DNA of 34,605 nt from Candidatus Thalassarchaeum sp. (GCA_022449945.1 JAKURM010000010.1:1-34605); one strand, 5' to 3'. Shown: positions 16,090 to 24,340, counted from the stretch's first letter. Notes: generated from the letters alone by a model not told the origin. Numbers and translations are program-made.

Positions 16090-16392
16090 TCAACCTGACG
16101 CCCCCATGACTCCTTGGATTAGGAATAGCACGGTTATTGCAGGAATCATGTACATTAGGATGACCAGCCTCTTCCTTGACCGTTCCCTTTTCTTGTGGAT
16201 GTTTAGGCACTCTTCTCTTCCACAAACCGCTGGATCTTCTTCGAGATGAACTGGCGTCCAGCAAACAACGCAGTGCCGATGAGGGTCTACTCCAATGCCC
16301 CCTCTTGACCTCTCCCGACGCGAGGAAGCAGCAGCCCGTGCCTCCTTGGCCGTCCGCTTGGCGGCCCTAAGTATTGTATCCCTCCTACTCAT
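16090..16392 (-). CDS. zinc-ribbon membrane protein (DUF2116-like)
   Basis: The 100 residues have an Arg/Ala-rich basic N terminus. A treble-clef/zinc-ribbon module follows at about residues 38-66, with HRHCVVCWTP and VCGREECLNIH (C-x2-C and C-x4-C). A basic linker KKRERSRKR precedes one C-terminal membrane helix (about 76-95, VILMYMIPAITVLFLIQG). This order matches archaeal DUF2116 proteins, short zinc-ribbon proteins tethered to the membrane. Their function is unknown; nucleic-acid or protein binding is assumed from the ribbon. ATG 16392 has a GGGGGAT run about 6 nt upstream, inside the end of pyrH, which suggests coupled translation. Confidence 0.75.
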   Translation of the reverse strand: MSRRDTILRAAKRTAKEARAAASSRRERSRGGIGVDPHRHCVVCWTPVHLEEDPAVCGREECLNIHKKRERSRKRLVILMYMIPAITVLFLIQGVMGASG

Positions 16393-16394
16393 TG

Positions 16395-17096
16395 CTATCC
16401 CCCGACAACCGTCCCCTCGAACCCCTCTCCTTCGAGCGACTGCCTGATCCTCTCAGCATCCCTCCCGTCCAAGATGTCTAGGGGCATAGAGTTGCTAACG
16501 GCCCTACCAACTCCCACGGGATCTACAACCTGAGAACCTCCTGCACCCCTGTGCTCGGGGGGGCCCACGATTTCCTGTAATTCGATGAGTGTAAGGGAGT
16601 CGAATGGTTCAGCATCCGGGTTGTCCCTAGGATCCTCTGAGTACACCTTTGCTACATTGGTTGCAATTACGCACTTTTCCGCCCCACTCTTCACTGCAAG
16701 CATGATCGCGACCGTATCGGTGGTATGTCCTGGAACGGTGCCTCCCATGACCACGACCTCCTTCCTGTTGAGATCAACTACTGCCTCGTCTACGCTACTC
16801 GGAATCGTCCCTGCAACTGGTACCCCATAATCTGCGAGAGCCTCTCGAATGATAGTGGCATTCAATCTCGTTGCTGCTATGCCGATTCTGTCGAGATGGT
16901 CGATATCGTCAATGGACTGACTGGCAATCTCGATTCCTTCCCTGGCAGGGGCTCCCCCTCCCACGACGACTCCAATCCTGTCACCAGAGGAAACCCTATC
17001 TCGGATTATTGTAACAAAATCACTCAACCAGTCCTGTCTTTGTTCGACTTCTGGCCTAAGGAGGCTCCCTCCCAGTGCTATCACCACCGTCGCCAT
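16395..17096 (-). CDS. pyrH: UMP kinase, archaeal type
   Basis: It phosphorylates UMP to UDP in pyrimidine nucleotide synthesis. From ATG 17096 the protein is 233 residues and opens TVVIALGGSLLRPE, the phosphate-binding start of the amino-acid-kinase fold. VVVGGGAPAREGIEI follows. Later come TVPGHTTDTVAIMLAV, and CVIATNVAKVYSEDPRDNPD, the nucleotide-binding block typical of archaeal UMP kinases. An upstream in-frame start at 17168 would add 24 residues with no family match and is rejected. Together with carAB and dut it adds to the pyrimidine genes here, although they are not in one operon. It is divergent from prf1, with 94 nt between the start codons. Confidence 0.94.
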   Translation of the reverse strand: MATVVIALGGSLLRPEVEQRQDWLSDFVTIIRDRVSSGDRIGVVVGGGAPAREGIEIASQSIDDIDHLDRIGIAATRLNATIIREALADYGVPVAGTIPSSVDEAVVDLNRKEVVVMGGTVPGHTTDTVAIMLAVKSGAEKCVIATNVAKVYSEDPRDNPDAEPFDSLTLIELQEIVGPPEHRGAGGSQVVDPVGVGRAVSNSMPLDILDGRDAERIRQSLEGEGFEGTVVGG

Positions 17097-17158
17097 CGAG
17101 CCTAGGTGTACACCCTGCCTTTCAATTCCTACGCTCAACTGGGGCTGAAGGGTTGAAA

Positions 17159-17175
17159 TGCCGCCCATGGCGGCA
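17159..17175 (+). repeat. GC-rich hairpin in the prf1 leader
   Basis: TGCCGCC and GGCGGCA pair perfectly over 7 bp with a CAT loop. The hairpin ends 6 nt before the GGAGAG Shine-Dalgarno sequence of prf1. The NOG1 leader has a shorter related form, TGCCG-TGG-CGGC, in the same place relative to its purine-rich Shine-Dalgarno sequence. It may be a leader structure, or coding sequence if translation starts at ATG 17158. Confidence 0.4.
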
Positions 17176-17190
17176 ATTCACGGAGAGGCT

Positions 17191-18438
17191 ATGTCTGACG
17201 AACTTGCGCAGCAGCAGCGGAGGCTCCGCCTGAAGAAATCCCTCAAGGAGATATCTGGGATGAAGGGCATGGGGACGGAGCTGGTAACCGTAGTAATTCC
17301 GCCCGACCGGATGATTCACGATGTTAGACAGCATTTGGGACAAGAGGCCGGCCAGGCTGCCAACATCAAGTCAAAATCTACTAGGAAGCACGTTACGGAC
17401 GCCATCGAGTCGGCAATTTCCACCCTAAACAGATACAAGACCCCAGGGGAAGGCGGACTAGCTATCTTTGTCGGTCACGTGATAGTGGGCAATAACAAGA
17501 CAAGGTTGTTCTCTAAGGTGGTAGATGATCCTCCAGAACCATTTCCTTCTTTCAGATATAGGTGCGATTCCAGATTCGAAGTTAGTCAGTTGGAGGAGAT
17601 GCTGATTGATCGCACTTCGTACGGCCTTTTTGTTATTGATCGTTCCGAAGCGGCATACGGTTTGGCTTCGGGAAAGAGGCTTCACTGCCAGGAGCACATT
17701 ACTTCTCTGGTACCCTCTAAGCACGGTCGCGGCGGGCAATCAGCGCAGAGGTTCGAAAGGCTGATCGAGGAGGCCGCAGACAAGTTCTTCAAGAAGGCAG
17801 CAGAGAGGGCATGCAATTATTGGTTGCCATTGGTTCAGGACCTGCGCGGGATAATTATCGGAGGTCCCGGTGCAACGAAGGACTATGTTGTCAAGAATGA
17901 CTACTTCCATCACGAAATCAAGAAGCTGATTGCTGAGCCATACTTCGATGTTGGCTACTCAAACGAGAGTGGTCTCAGGGAACTAATTCAGAGGGCAGGA
18001 TCAATGATGGATCAGATTGAGCTGGACATCGAACGCACTCTTGTTGACGAGTTCTTGAGGGAGGTAATGCAGACTAGCCCCAAGGCGACCTACGGAGAGG
18101 GAATGATCAGATCGGCCCTGGAACAGGGGGCGGTCTCTACACTCCTGCTCTCGGAGTCTCTGACAAAGAGGAGGGTATTTTGGATTTGCAAGGGATGCAA
18201 GCTCGAGTGGGACTCAACCCAAGAAACTCGTTCTGAAGTTCCTAGTTGCCCAGAGTGCAACTCCAAGAATGTAGGCGAGGACCAGGAGAGGACAATGGAC
18301 CTGATTGACGAGCTCTCGGTTCTAGCCGGGCACACCTCGGCTCAGGTCAAACTCATCTCCATGGATACCGAGGAGGGAGCAACACTGAGTACAGCTTTCG
18401 GGGGAATCGCTGCTTTACTGAGATACTCCATTTCATGA
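17191..18438 (+). CDS. prf1: peptide chain release factor aRF1
   Basis: The archaeal/eukaryotic class-1 release factor reads all three stop codons and triggers peptide release. The 415 residues contain the NIKS decoding motif (58-61, AANIKSKSTRKHV) and the catalytic GGQ loop (181-183, KHGRGGQSAQRF). The C-terminal domain has a C-x4-C...C-x2-C mini zinc ribbon (WICKGCKLEW, SCPECNSKN). ATG 17191 is preferred over ATG 17158, since GGAGAG lies just upstream and the N terminus (MSDELAQQQRR) fits the family. The extra 11 residues of the longer form overlap a leader hairpin. argS starts 10 nt after the stop, so the two are likely co-transcribed. Confidence 0.97.
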   Translation: MSDELAQQQRRLRLKKSLKEISGMKGMGTELVTVVIPPDRMIHDVRQHLGQEAGQAANIKSKSTRKHVTDAIESAISTLNRYKTPGEGGLAIFVGHVIVGNNKTRLFSKVVDDPPEPFPSFRYRCDSRFEVSQLEEMLIDRTSYGLFVIDRSEAAYGLASGKRLHCQEHITSLVPSKHGRGGQSAQRFERLIEEAADKFFKKAAERACNYWLPLVQDLRGIIIGGPGATKDYVVKNDYFHHEIKKLIAEPYFDVGYSNESGLRELIQRAGSMMDQIELDIERTLVDEFLREVMQTSPKATYGEGMIRSALEQGAVSTLLLSESLTKRRVFWICKGCKLEWDSTQETRSEVPSCPECNSKNVGEDQERTMDLIDELSVLAGHTSAQVKLISMDTEEGATLSTAFGGIAALLRYSIS

Positions 18439-18448
18439 GGTTTGAAAG

Positions 18449-20188
18449 ATGAGACAACTGATTGAAGACTCACAATTTGCTTTCTCGGGAGCTATGTCCG
18501 AAATGGGGCTGTCCGATTCCGATTGGGGGAATCTCCTTGGCCGTGCCACTGTTGAGGACCATGGTGACGCTGCCATGCCCTGTCATTCACTAGCAAGCAC
18601 CCTCAAAAGAAGTCCAAGCGAAATCGCCGAAGAGGTCTGTTCCCTAGTTTCTCCTCAATTAGATGGAATAGCCGATGTATCTTCAATCAGCGGCTTCGTA
18701 AACCTCAGAGCTACAGCATCATGGCTCTCCTCAAAGGGCTCTTCCCTGCTATCCGATCCACGTTTGGGAGTAAACGAAGAGGATAGGATGACAATCGCAG
18801 TAGACTACTCCGCTCCGAATGTGGCCAAGGAAATGCATGTGGGCCACCTCAGATCTACGGTAATTGGGGATGCAATTGTCAGATTGCTTGAGTTCAAGGG
18901 GCACCGCGTCCACAGGGAGAATCACGTCGGAGACTGGGGGACGCCATTCGGGATGCTGATCGAGCACCTCCTGGATTTGGGCGAGGATGAGGCAGCGAAC
19001 GAGCTGAGTGTCGGTGATTTGGACTCATTTTACAAGCAGGCCCGCTCAAAATTCGTTTCCAATGAGGAATTTGCAGAACGTTCCCGTAGGAGAGTCGTCC
19101 TACTACAAGGTGGAGACGAGGAAACACTCCGTCTTTGGAGGGTTCTCGTTGATGAGTCAATGCGGTATTTCAATGACGTCTATTCGATGCTCGGTGTCCT
19201 ATTGACCGATGATGACATAATGGGCGAGTCGGACTATCAAGAGATACTTCCAACTGTGGTTGATAGGCTGTCTGAGGGTGGTTTGATTCAGAATAGCGAG
19301 GGAGCAGATGTGGTTTTTCCCGGAGGCTGGGTCAACAGGGAGGGAGAACCCCTTCCAATGATTATCAGGAAGGCCGATGGGGGTTACAACTACAGCACAT
19401 CGGACTTAGCATGCATTATCGACAGAGTCGAGAGGTTGGGATGCGACAAGTTCCTCTATGTTGTCGGAACCCCGCAGAAGCAGCACTTCGAGATGGTTTT
19501 CCAAGTAGCAAAGCAAGCTGGTTTCATGGATGAAAGACACAGTGCAATCCACGTAAACTTTGGTTCCGTGTTGGACACTGATGGAAAGGTCCTGAAGAGT
19601 AGAGAGGGAGAGGTCATCAAGCTCCATGACCTTCTTTCGGAGGCAGTAGTCAGGGCCAATTCTGCAATCGAGGAGAAGAATCCAGAATTGAAGGGAAGCC
19701 AGAGGGAATCTGTTGCATCCATGGTTGGGATAGGGGCGGTAAAGTATGCCGATCTGTCGACGGAGAGGACCAAGGATTACGTTTTCGAATGGGAGAGGAT
19801 GCTCTCTTTTGAGGGAAATACTGCTCCATACTTGCAGTACGCACATGCCAGAATATGCAGTATTTTCAGAAAGTGGGGGGGCGACAGGTCAACCCTCTCC
19901 GACTCTACCATTTCGTGCAATGAGCCCGAAGAGTCAATGCTAGCCCGAAGACTGGTCAACTTCCCATCAGTATTGGACGAAACGATATCAACCTACAGTC
20001 CGCACAAGCTTTGCTCCCACCTTCATTCCGTTGCTTCAGCGTTCGCAACCTTTTACGAGGCATGCCCAGTATTGGGTGCGGATAGTGAAGACGAGACGAG
20101 CTCCAGACTGGCACTCTGTGAGCTGACAGCAAGGGAGCTCGACCTAGGTCTAGGACTGTTGGGCATAGAAGTCCCAGACATGATGTAG
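18449..20188 (+). CDS. argS: arginyl-tRNA synthetase
   Basis: This class I synthetase charges tRNA-Arg. The 579 residues begin with the additional N-terminal domain, in which VSSISGFVNLRA is typical. The active-site signature is DYSAPNVAKEMHVGHLRST, with HVGH in place of HIGH, followed by RENHVGDWGTPFGMLIEHL. The KMSKS-equivalent loop is GKVLKSREGEVIKL. The helical DALR anticodon-binding domain occupies the C terminus, with YLQYAHARICSIFRK. A GAGG Shine-Dalgarno sequence overlaps the prf1 stop, 8 nt before the ATG. The peroxiredoxin follows after 36 nt. Confidence 0.97.
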   Translation: MRQLIEDSQFAFSGAMSEMGLSDSDWGNLLGRATVEDHGDAAMPCHSLASTLKRSPSEIAEEVCSLVSPQLDGIADVSSISGFVNLRATASWLSSKGSSLLSDPRLGVNEEDRMTIAVDYSAPNVAKEMHVGHLRSTVIGDAIVRLLEFKGHRVHRENHVGDWGTPFGMLIEHLLDLGEDEAANELSVGDLDSFYKQARSKFVSNEEFAERSRRRVVLLQGGDEETLRLWRVLVDESMRYFNDVYSMLGVLLTDDDIMGESDYQEILPTVVDRLSEGGLIQNSEGADVVFPGGWVNREGEPLPMIIRKADGGYNYSTSDLACIIDRVERLGCDKFLYVVGTPQKQHFEMVFQVAKQAGFMDERHSAIHVNFGSVLDTDGKVLKSREGEVIKLHDLLSEAVVRANSAIEEKNPELKGSQRESVASMVGIGAVKYADLSTERTKDYVFEWERMLSFEGNTAPYLQYAHARICSIFRKWGGDRSTLSDSTISCNEPEESMLARRLVNFPSVLDETISTYSPHKLCSHLHSVASAFATFYEACPVLGADSEDETSSRLALCELTARELDLGLGLLGIEVPDMM

Positions 20189-20224
20189 AACTTCCCCATG
20201 ATGGATGGGTAGCTCTTCTAGGGC

Positions 20225-20719
20225 ATGATTGAAGTCTGTAAACCCCTTGGACATGCCATGGTAGCGGTTGGAGAGAAGGCCCCCGACTTCACATTGATGG
20301 CGGCTCACGATAGGTCCATGGTGACACTCAGTAAGATAGGAAAAAGAACGATTTTGGCATTCTACCCTGCAGCATTCACTGGAGTGTGCACCTCTGAACT
20401 ATGCACATTTTCTGACTCTCTTTCTGATCTAGAGGAAGCCGAAGCAGTGGTACTGGGAATTTCCGCTGACAATGTTTTCGCGAACAAGCAATTCGCTGAC
20501 ACGAATGGCATCGGGTTCCCCCTGCTATGTGATGTGGAGAGAACAACCATCGATTCCTACGGACTTGCAATTTCGGACTTCGGAGCACCAGGATATACGA
20601 CATGTCAAAGGGCTGTTTTCGTTGTGGAGGCAGATGGCTCCGTGGGATACTCGTGGGTGGCGGATAACCCAGGGATGGAGCCCAACTACTCCGAAGTCAT
20701 TTCGTTTTGTACTTCTTAG
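20225..20719 (+). CDS. peroxiredoxin (AhpC/TSA family, AhpE/BCP-like)
   Basis: It reduces peroxides in the cytoplasm. The 164 residues show VGEKAPDFTL, typical of the N terminus, and the active-site motif P-x3-T-x2-C in FYPAAFTGVCTSELC (peroxidatic Cys55). Cys60 five residues on is a possible partner. VVLGISADNVFANKQFA and a conserved-looking QRAVFVVEADGSV strand follow, with no long C-terminal arm. The length suits one-domain AhpE/BCP-type enzymes. ATG 20258 (MVAVGEKAPDF) is a reasonable alternative start. The gene overlaps the convergent M28 peptidase gene by 4 bp. Confidence 0.92.
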   Translation: MIEVCKPLGHAMVAVGEKAPDFTLMAAHDRSMVTLSKIGKRTILAFYPAAFTGVCTSELCTFSDSLSDLEEAEAVVLGISADNVFANKQFADTNGIGFPLLCDVERTTIDSYGLAISDFGAPGYTTCQRAVFVVEADGSVGYSWVADNPGMEPNYSEVISFCTS

Positions 20720-22476
20720 GCCCACGCAAGGTGCCTAACAAGGGAGCCGTAGATTATTCCTGATACAACAAGGCTCTCTTCGTTGAACCTGTCCATGTTA
20801 TCCAAGTACGTGTGATATTCCGATGAACCGGAACCATAGCAGAGCATCGCCCGTCCGAATTCCCCTCCATCCTCATCTAGATTGTAGACGAAAGGTGCAT
20901 GGTCGGAATTGTATGGCATATCCTCTGAGTCAAGATCTCTTACGGTAATGTCGTACTTTTCGGCCAACTCGGGGTATACTTTGGAGAATTTGCTAACAAT
21001 CCCTTCTATCCGCTTGACGTCACCAGGACTATTTCCCTGCAGAGTCAATCCCGAGTTTCTCTGAGCATCAACATGGTTCATATCCAGGTTAATGTATAGC
21101 CTTAGGTTGTCCCTCAATTTGGCCTGGTGCTTTTTCACCCACTCGCTCGAACCCCAAAGTCCCTCCTCCTCCCCTCCCCAGGTGCAGAAGTAGATGGTCA
21201 TCTTGGGTTGTCCTAGTTCGGACTGAAGGAGCCCAATCTGCCTAGCCATCTCCTGAACCGTTGCCGTTCCAGCGGTATTGTCTACGGCTCCTTGCCCGTT
21301 GTACACTGTATCGTGATGTGCTCCAATTATGATCAACGAGTCGGTCTCCCCTTCTATTATTCCACACGGTACGTGGATGTATGCCTCTACTTGGTTATCG
21401 ACTTCGACTTGGAACTGTAGCATACCATCTCCGTCTACAACTTGTTCCACAATCATCTCCCCCACGCTCTTTGAAACCATCACGAAGCCGATGTTGTATG
21501 GCTCCTCATCGAATTGGGTAATGTCCAGAGACTTCGAATAAGGCACACAATCTCCTTCGACCAATTCGTCGCAGTTCTGCTTCGCATTAACCGTAATCAA
21601 GCCCCTTAGGCTGTTCTCCTGTGCCCTTTTCATCAGTACCGTATTGCTCTCAGTTCCAGCTTGGCCATCCTGTCCATCGAGCAGCCAGACTACGCCAATT
21701 CCGTTCGCTGCTGCTCCCCAATCTTCCGATTCGTTACCTATCCCAAGTTCTATCACTTGGGTATTGCTGCTTGCTACGATATTCACGTCGCCACTATAGC
21801 CCTGGACCACGTAGTCGACCCTATGTTCAAATTCTGTCTCATCCCTATCGAAATCTGCAATTGAGCAAGGAGTTGGACCGCCGATGATGCCTCCTACGTT
21901 GCCGGGCTGACAAATCATCAGATCGAACTGATTGCCCATGTAGAATAGCGGGACCTCGAACTCCTCCAACGTGGATGGCATTCCACTGTTTGAAAAATTC
22001 GTCTTTATTGATTGGGCAGTATTCTCTTCTTCAACGGTTCCTGACAACCTTCCTCCCCATTCGGGATGGCCTAGGGAAACCAACCCCTCTGCATAGGCTC
22101 TGGTTTGGTTGGCATCGAATTCAATTAGAACGTAATCCTGGTCCCCTTGAATCCACTCAATTATCTCGTCACTGTATAGTATCCCGCCACCCGTAGCACC
22201 AAGGATCATAATCCCCGCGACAAAAAAAGTGGTTATCGGAGAATCCATATTTTTCCAATGCCCAACCGATTTCAGTCGATCGAAACTAAACCCGAGGGGG
22301 GATGACTCGGGGGTGCCAACGATCTCTGCTTCTAGAACTACAGAACTGGAACTACCTGATTCTAGTCTACCAATTAGTTCTGACTTTTTCCCCGAAACGG
22401 AAAGACCCCGCGACACTAGCTCGCGTTTGAGCTCCTCGACAGTTTTTGAGCTCCATTCGGACATGCTATCGGGCAT
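20716..22476 (-). CDS. SAP-domain, membrane-anchored M28-family metallopeptidase
   Basis: Domains in order over 586 residues: a SAP-like helix-turn-helix at about 10-38 (VEELKRELVSRGLSVSGKKS); a Ser-rich linker; one membrane helix at about 81-102 (TTFFVAGIMILGATGGGILY); a large extracytoplasmic region that probably contains a PA-type insert (about 115-370); and the M28 zinc peptidase at about 380-570. The two-zinc ligands are visible: His387 in GAHHDT, Asp399 in GAVDNTAG, Glu436/437 in GGEEEGLWGS, Asp465 in NLDMNH, and His555 in EYHTYLDN. This predicts an aminopeptidase facing outside with a SAP module inside. SAP usually binds DNA, so here it may have another role. An AAGGGG lies before ATG 22476. 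It is convergent with the peroxiredoxin gene. Confidence 0.9.
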   Translation of the reverse strand: MPDSMSEWSSKTVEELKRELVSRGLSVSGKKSELIGRLESGSSSSVVLEAEIVGTPESSPLGFSFDRLKSVGHWKNMDSPITTFFVAGIMILGATGGGILYSDEIIEWIQGDQDYVLIEFDANQTRAYAEGLVSLGHPEWGGRLSGTVEEENTAQSIKTNFSNSGMPSTLEEFEVPLFYMGNQFDLMICQPGNVGGIIGGPTPCSIADFDRDETEFEHRVDYVVQGYSGDVNIVASSNTQVIELGIGNESEDWGAAANGIGVVWLLDGQDGQAGTESNTVLMKRAQENSLRGLITVNAKQNCDELVEGDCVPYSKSLDITQFDEEPYNIGFVMVSKSVGEMIVEQVVDGDGMLQFQVEVDNQVEAYIHVPCGIIEGETDSLIIIGAHHDTVYNGQGAVDNTAGTATVQEMARQIGLLQSELGQPKMTIYFCTWGGEEEGLWGSSEWVKKHQAKLRDNLRLYINLDMNHVDAQRNSGLTLQGNSPGDVKRIEGIVSKFSKVYPELAEKYDITVRDLDSEDMPYNSDHAPFVYNLDEDGGEFGRAMLCYGSGSSEYHTYLDNMDRFNEESLVVSGIIYGSLVRHLAWA

Positions 22477-22529
22477 TCAGCCCCTTCGTGCCTTTATTGA
22501 ACCCATTCCAGAGTGGACCTTCTGTGGCA

Positions 22530-23108
22530 TCAATCTTCAGATGGAACTTCCTCACCGGTCCACCTCTTTCCAAGTGTGTGGTCGATATCCAATTGGTCCA
22601 GAATCCTTGCCACTACGAAATCAACCATGTCATCTATTGATTCAGGTGCGTGGTAGAAGCCTGGGCTAGCTGGAAGGATGACTACTCCCCATTCCGAAAG
22701 ATTGGCCATAGCCTTCAGGTGGGGGGTCGAGTAGGGGGCCTCTCTTGGTACAAGGATTAGCTTCCTCCTCTCCTTCATTGCAACTAGCGCACTTCTAGTA
22801 GCAAGGTTGTCGCTAATCCCGGCTGCGATCTTGCCTATGGTCGTTCCACTGGCAGGGCAAACTACGTATGCATCGAATCTAGCAGATCCCGATGCCGCCC
22901 TTGCAGCAAGGTTTCCATTATCCTCCAGTCTAACTCCTTCTCGCACTAGTTCAGATGGGGCGATCCCACACTCAAGGTCTAGGTTTATCGCCCCTGAGCT
23001 CGTAACAATCAGATTAACCTCCCAACCATGTTCAATCAATGCACCGACGAGCCTTACTCCGTACTTAGCACCCGATGCTCCGGTGATTGCCACCACTGCC
23101 TCAGGCAT
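22530..23108 (-). CDS. ubiX: flavin prenyltransferase UbiX
   Basis: UbiX makes prenylated FMN, the cofactor of UbiD-type decarboxylases. The 192 residues show the family signatures: AITGASGAKYGVRLVG (FMN phosphate site), VTSSGAINLDLE, CPASGTTIGKIAAGISDNL, and VPREAPYSTPHLKAM, followed by ILPASPGFYHAP. The length is typical. No UbiD gene is visible in this window. It lies 41 nt downstream of the distal end of the interrupted aminotransferase frame, on the same strand, and may be its operon partner. The start ATG 23108 follows the family N terminus well. Confidence 0.95.
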   Translation of the reverse strand: MPEAVVAITGASGAKYGVRLVGALIEHGWEVNLIVTSSGAINLDLECGIAPSELVREGVRLEDNGNLAARAASGSARFDAYVVCPASGTTIGKIAAGISDNLATRSALVAMKERRKLILVPREAPYSTPHLKAMANLSEWGVVILPASPGFYHAPESIDDMVDFVVARILDQLDIDHTLGKRWTGEEVPSED

Positions 23109-23149
23109 GATTGCCCGGCCCTACTTCTGCCCTTCAATGGTTGCTTTCT

Positions 23150-23341
23150 TCAGAGGCTGTCTCGCAATGCCCATGCGAGGAATTTGTACTCATCGACATG
23201 GTTGTACAACTGTGCTGAGATCCTGATGTATCTTTTCCCATGGTGCCGCCATGGGAAAACCGGGACCTGGATTCCGTATTCGTCCAGGAGGAAGTTATGG
23301 TAAGGGTCTCCCTCCAAGCTCATTGCACCGACCTCGCCCTC
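23150..23341 (-). pseudogene. C-terminal tail of the class V aminotransferase, beyond an in-frame TGA
   Basis: After the TGA at 23342-23344 the same frame stays open for 63 codons to a second TGA at 23150-23152. The tail reads as the missing C-terminal end of the enzyme: LEGDPYHNFLLDEYGIQVPV followed by YIRISAQLYNHVDEYKFLAW. The GIQVPV and RISAQLYN blocks are the standard end of isopenicillin N epimerase-like aminotransferases. With the tail the protein would be 396 residues, the normal length; without it, 332. The simplest reading is a nonsense mutation or a base error at the TGA, with readthrough the alternative. A restart at the internal ATG nine codons before LEGDPY would give only a fragment. 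Confidence 0.75.
23233..23259 (-). repeat. perfect 11-bp hairpin inside the aminotransferase tail
   Basis: TTTTCCCATGG and CCATGGGAAAA are perfect inverted copies around a five-base loop. On the minus strand the hairpin begins 82 nt after the in-frame TGA and lies within the codons for VFPWRHHGK. No T-run follows on either strand, so a simple intrinsic terminator is not indicated. It is the strongest perfect inverted repeat I noticed in the window. Confidence 0.6.
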
Positions 23342-24340
23342 TCAGGCCATCTCCACTGCTGCAATTGACGAAACCATTGACTCCGGTACCGGAGGTATAG
23401 TCCCCAGTGCCTCGCAAACTATTCCCCTCCCCTCAATGGCAAGATTCCGATTCCTCTCCATTATCTCCGACCAGCCGCCTTCCACGAGTCCACCGATGAA
23501 TTCGAGGGCCTTGGGGATGCAAAGCCAGGGGGTCGGGTCTTGCGTACCAGGCCAGGCAAACTCGTAGTCGAACCTCTCCTGGTCACTTCCTTCGTGAGTT
23601 GCCCCATGGCTAATGCTTAGGGGCCTAATACCGCTCTTCCTGTCGCTCCTGATGTGCAGGAAGGCGGAACCCTTGGGCGTGCAAATCCACTTGTGGCAAT
23701 TTCCCGTACAGTAGGCGACTCCCAGCTCAGTTAGATCCAGGGGGACGATGCCCGGCCCATGTGCTGCGTCTAGAAGCACGTCAACTCCTTTAGATTGTAG
23801 TTCGGACACCAGAACCTCGAAGGGCATCCTCACTCCCGTGGGGCTTGTCACTGTGTCGATAAGTGCCAGAACTGTGCGTTCTGTCACCGCACCCAAAACC
23901 GCGTCTATAATTTCCAATTCGCCCTCCACTCTGAAGGGAATGTCGACAACTACCGTCCTCGCCCCAGATCTGGAAGTGACGAAGTCCACTGCGTTCCAGC
24001 AAGCTTGGTAACAGTGATTTGGTACGATTATCTCGTCTCCAGGTTTAAGATCTAGGCTTCTTAGAACCGTGTTTACCCCTTCAGTCGCATTCTTGACGAA
24101 AGCCATCCCGTGAGGGTCAGCATTGAGGAACCCACATAGGGCATCCCTGGAAACTTCCAGCTTCCCGATGAAGTCCCTCTCGAAGAATCTCACCGGGTCC
24201 CTCTCGATTTGTAGCCTTATTCTGCTCTGCTCCTCCAATACTACTTTGGGAGTGGCCCCAAATGAACCGTGGTTGAGGAATGTAACGCTTGAGTCCAACG
24301 GCCAGTGCTCGGCCAGTTCAGACCTCCGAGGCCTTTTCAT
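23342..24340 (-). CDS. class V aminotransferase (isopenicillin N epimerase-like), truncated by an in-frame TGA
   Basis: This is a PLP-dependent enzyme of the class V / cysteine-desulfurase-like fold. Visible motifs are VTFLNHGSFGATP at the N terminus, ATEGVNTVLRSL, the PLP aspartate in VLLDAAHGPG (about 187-196), and the Schiff-base lysine in CTGNCHKWICTPKG (Lys217), then SHGATHEG. Its substrate is not evident; homologues include epimerases, desulfurases and aminotransferases. The frame stops at TGA 23342-23344, removing the C-terminal domain end that family members need; the missing part continues in frame to 23150. ATG 24340 overlaps the lipB stop as ATGA, the usual sign of coupling. ATG 24361 is a longer option. 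Confidence 0.85.
   Translation of the reverse strand: MKRPRRSELAEHWPLDSSVTFLNHGSFGATPKVVLEEQSRIRLQIERDPVRFFERDFIGKLEVSRDALCGFLNADPHGMAFVKNATEGVNTVLRSLDLKPGDEIIVPNHCYQACWNAVDFVTSRSGARTVVVDIPFRVEGELEIIDAVLGAVTERTVLALIDTVTSPTGVRMPFEVLVSELQSKGVDVLLDAAHGPGIVPLDLTELGVAYCTGNCHKWICTPKGSAFLHIRSDRKSGIRPLSISHGATHEGSDQERFDYEFAWPGTQDPTPWLCIPKALEFIGGLVEGGWSEIMERNRNLAIEGRGIVCEALGTIPPVPESMVSSIAAVEMA

Noticed and set aside
23342-23344. Selenocysteine at the in-frame TGA
   Set aside because: The site is in a variable loop with no Cys expected in homologues, and no SelA/SelB/SelC-like gene is visible; mutation or error is simpler, although the downstream hairpin keeps recoding worth a check.
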